Shown: in pieces, positions 61,648-64,000 of the stretch
How positions within the stretch are numbered: the first letter of the stretch is position 1
Layout: each line of letters begins with the position of its first letter
The notes under the pieces: generated by a model
Told to the model about the DNA's origin: nothing
Databases searched by the model: none
What the model saw: only the letters and a program-made list of their open reading frames with translations
DNA from: Lingula anatina
Taxonomy: Eukaryota > Brachiopoda > Lingulata > Lingulida > Lingulidae
Length of the DNA stretch: 64,000 bases
Direction of reading: 5' to 3'
NCBI RefSeq assembly: GCF_001039355.2
Contig: NW_019775422.1
Location: 273,087-337,086 of the forward strand
Program-made: the position numbers and the translations under genes

Positions 61648-61936
61648 GGCCCATTCAAAATAGATGATTTGAGTACTAACTGATCCACCGACTAAATATA
61701 TCCAACCCCACTTCAAAAGCGATGACGCTGATTCCCGATGGTCTCCCCGCCTCCACATGCACCATTAAATGGATTAAATCTTGGCTCTGAGGTTTAATTG
61801 CTAGGCCCCTGCAGCGACGGCGTGTGTGGAGGCGGGGAGACTTTCATGGAATTAGCAGCATTGCTTTTGAAGTGGGGTCGGCCATATTTAGTCGGCGGAT
61901 CAGTTAGTACTCAGATCATCTATTCTAAATGGTCCC
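61648..61936. mobile_element. Hairpin element of about 289 bp
   Basis: The left arm (61648-61760: 'gatgatttgagtactaactg', 'ccaccgactaaata', 'aaccccacttcaaaagc', 'gtctccccgcctccac') is inverted in the right arm (61823-61936) with mismatches. The loop is about 60 bp. This is the structure of a foldback MITE. Confidence 0.75.
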
Positions 61937-64000
61937 TTAACTACTTGTCGTTGGGTGTGTAGACCTTTCACTGTGCTCATATATAAGGAAGATGTTGTAT
62001 CAGCATGTGTCCTCAAGTGAATGCATTTGTGGATATTGTCGTTTGGTAAATATGCATTCTTACCCATCAGTGCATAAAAATGTGCCCTTTTCAGGTATGA
62101 ATTACATCAAAAGAACCAATAAGAATGAAGTCACATTTCAACAATTTGCCCTATTTATGATGTAGTTTTGTCTTTTTGATAAGGGTCAGTAACGCAATGC
62201 GGGTTTTAAATATGTCATGGTTGTCCCAAGCATTCTACCTAAATGACTAAGCAATAAAAAGTATGCATAGCTAGCAAATAACATTGTGATTTTGAACAAA
62301 TATCTGCACACAAACACCAAATTAAGTAAACAAATCCAAATAGCATTTATATGTGATCAGCCCTATATTGAGTATTACTGGTCATTTTCTTTATATATAT
62401 ATTCTTAAATAGCTCATATTCAAATTATAATCAATAACATTGAGAAATCTAGAGTAATATTTTCCAAGCACTTAGTTCATAGTGTGTCATGCATGTGCCA
62501 GCTACATTTTTTTCTTATTGATGATCAATATTTGGGTTGAGATGATCCGGTCAGTTGTTTAGTTCCTGTGCAAGTGTAAAGAGGGCAGGACTTGTGCCAA
62601 TTAGTGTTAACTGGAGGAAGTGGGTTTTTGTATTCCTCCTCCACGGATGGCTTGCTCTCAGCTATCCATGTCATGCACATTCTCACAGCGGCCACAGGAT
62701 TGTTGGACACTGATAGGTTGATGATGAAGATAGGCGGGCCTTTTACATCACCTTACAGACCAAATAAGTAAATGAGTACATCACAGTGGAATCCAACCGA
62801 CAAAACACTGAGGGAAAAAGTTACTGTCAGTGAGACAGACTAGTTTCATGTGTGTAGACCATCCAGAGCGGTCTGTGAAAAAATAATTATTGATTTAGGA
62901 TATATTTATATTGAAGAGTCTAATTACCAGTGATTATAAGTGGATCTAGTTGAGAATCATGCTGGGTATGAATACAGCATACGCGAGGCCAGGAAGTAGG
63001 AGGCGGCAAGGAAAAAGTGAAGGGGCAAAAGAGAGCGTAAAGGACAAGCAACGGGATAGCTATGTTAAAATTATCAAACACTTTCTCAGGCATCCCTTTC
63101 ACTCAGGAGAGAAAAGTAGGCAGGAGAAGCCACATGAAAGTCAGAAAATGCCAACAAAGGTAGGAGCATGCAACACCCAGAAATAAATGTAACAGTCAAT
63201 CTTTGACGTCATTAACAAGCCGTTGCATGTCAAAGAAAATTTAGGAGTCTGGGCAAGTTGAATGTTTCTGGTGGCTTTTTATTCATTTATTATTATTTGT
63301 TTGTTTTTTGTTTTTTCTTTTTGTTTTTTATTTCCAGATTTTTTAAAATTATTTTTGGAGATGGCAGATGTCTTTGACTTGTCAAAATAGTATTCTTCTC
63401 AAGTGAAAAGATTATGATTTATGATGTACGGAGTGCCATACTCTTTGATCTAACTTGCTTTATAGATAAAAACAACACCTTTTACAACACTAAAATGAGA
63501 AATTATTTACATCTGACCAAATATATTTCATTTTGATATCTTTGTTAATTAAAATAAGTGGAATAGCAGCATACTTGTCTGATTATGAGGATTTTTTGTA
63601 CATTTTAATTTCAATTTCATGAATATAATAAAACATGCATAAAATTTATGTTCGCGTAAAATAAGTACCACCCTGAGTTTCAGAGCCCTGATGGTGACTT
63701 CCATTACTCAGCATAAATGTCCACTAGCATTCAGAAACTCGGGGGTGACAGACTTCTACAGAGAATAGAGTTCAGTAATGGTGTTCACCTTGTAATAGTC
63801 TGTGTTGGTGGTGTTATCCCTCACAGCTGTGACACAACCCACAATCTGTTCAAGGAAACATCTCTTGCAAGATTTTTAAAGCTAGCATTGTTTTAACACA
63901 CTGAAACGTGCAATAAAAAATATCTCAAGGACGCTTAGGAAAAAGCTTGGTTTTTAGTGGGTGTAGGATATATGGAGGAAAATTCTTCTGGCTTAGGCGT

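Larger units (their letters stand above)
60958..64000. other. Intron or intergenic DNA with hairpins
   Basis: Apart from the two TIR/hairpin features and a possible exon at 63090-63159 (acceptor CTTTCTCAG, donor GTAGGA, frame HPFHSGEKSRQEKPHES), I see no supported coding. The long T/G-rich tract at 63270-63350 is low complexity. Confidence 0.45.

Noticed and set aside
1-64000. tRNA or rRNA genes
   Set aside because: No cloverleaf-like A/B-box arrangement or rRNA core sequence was noticed on either strand. A covariance-model scan would be needed to exclude them.

Overview
This window is animal nuclear DNA. It is AT-rich, its genes are split by GT-AG introns, and it carries many microsatellites, MITE-like elements and a decayed LINE. 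The gene set (NIPSNAP, the cilium protein CFAP73, KMT5A with a PCNA-binding degron, an RDH-type SDR, a C2H2 zinc-finger protein) points to a metazoan. The repeat style and the divergence between apparent alleles suggest a marine invertebrate (lophotrochozoan or invertebrate deuterostome); the exact group is inference. Exon boundaries below were joined by hand from splice-site phase, so each model is a hypothesis that RNA reads can test.

Layout. 1-13.6 kb holds no confident protein gene. It contains diverged tandem repeats, a LINE 3' fragment (2.2-2.77 kb), a tandem array of exon-like units on the minus strand (5.6-6.66 kb), a decayed SWIM-type transposase tail (9.46-9.85 kb) and a satellite-like block (10.7-11.6 kb). 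13.6-15.8 kb (+) is a complete four-exon SDR. It converges on CFAP73 (16.95-21.4 kb, -, eight exons), and their poly(A) signals lie 30-40 bp apart. CFAP73 is head-to-head with NIPSNAP (21.55-25.06 kb, +), whose second coding exon exists in two tandem versions whose phases force mutually exclusive use. 25-31 kb is non-coding. 30.9-46.6 kb (-) is a large zinc-finger gene, head-to-head with KMT5A (47.1-50.9 kb, +). A 1-kb foldback element sits at 51.7-52.7 kb. 53.2-55.5 kb (-) is an unrecognised basic, coiled-coil protein, possibly head-to-head with a tentative plus-strand gene (55.9 kb onward) that would have an intronless minus-strand gene in its first intron. 57-64 kb otherwise shows introns or intergenic DNA with two MITE or hairpin elements.

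Two features need caution. A 2.63-kb direct duplication (40.36-45.64 kb) includes one zinc-finger exon and is joined at a single N. A 194-bp direct duplication (54.69-55.08 kb) is also joined at a single N. Both look more like allelic overlaps left by assembly than real duplications, though this is not proven.

The most interesting signals are the mutually exclusive NIPSNAP exons, the minus-strand exon array at 5.6-6.66 kb with in-frame stops in some copies, the two PCNA-binding motifs in KMT5A, and the foldback element whose arms differ by a microhomology deletion.
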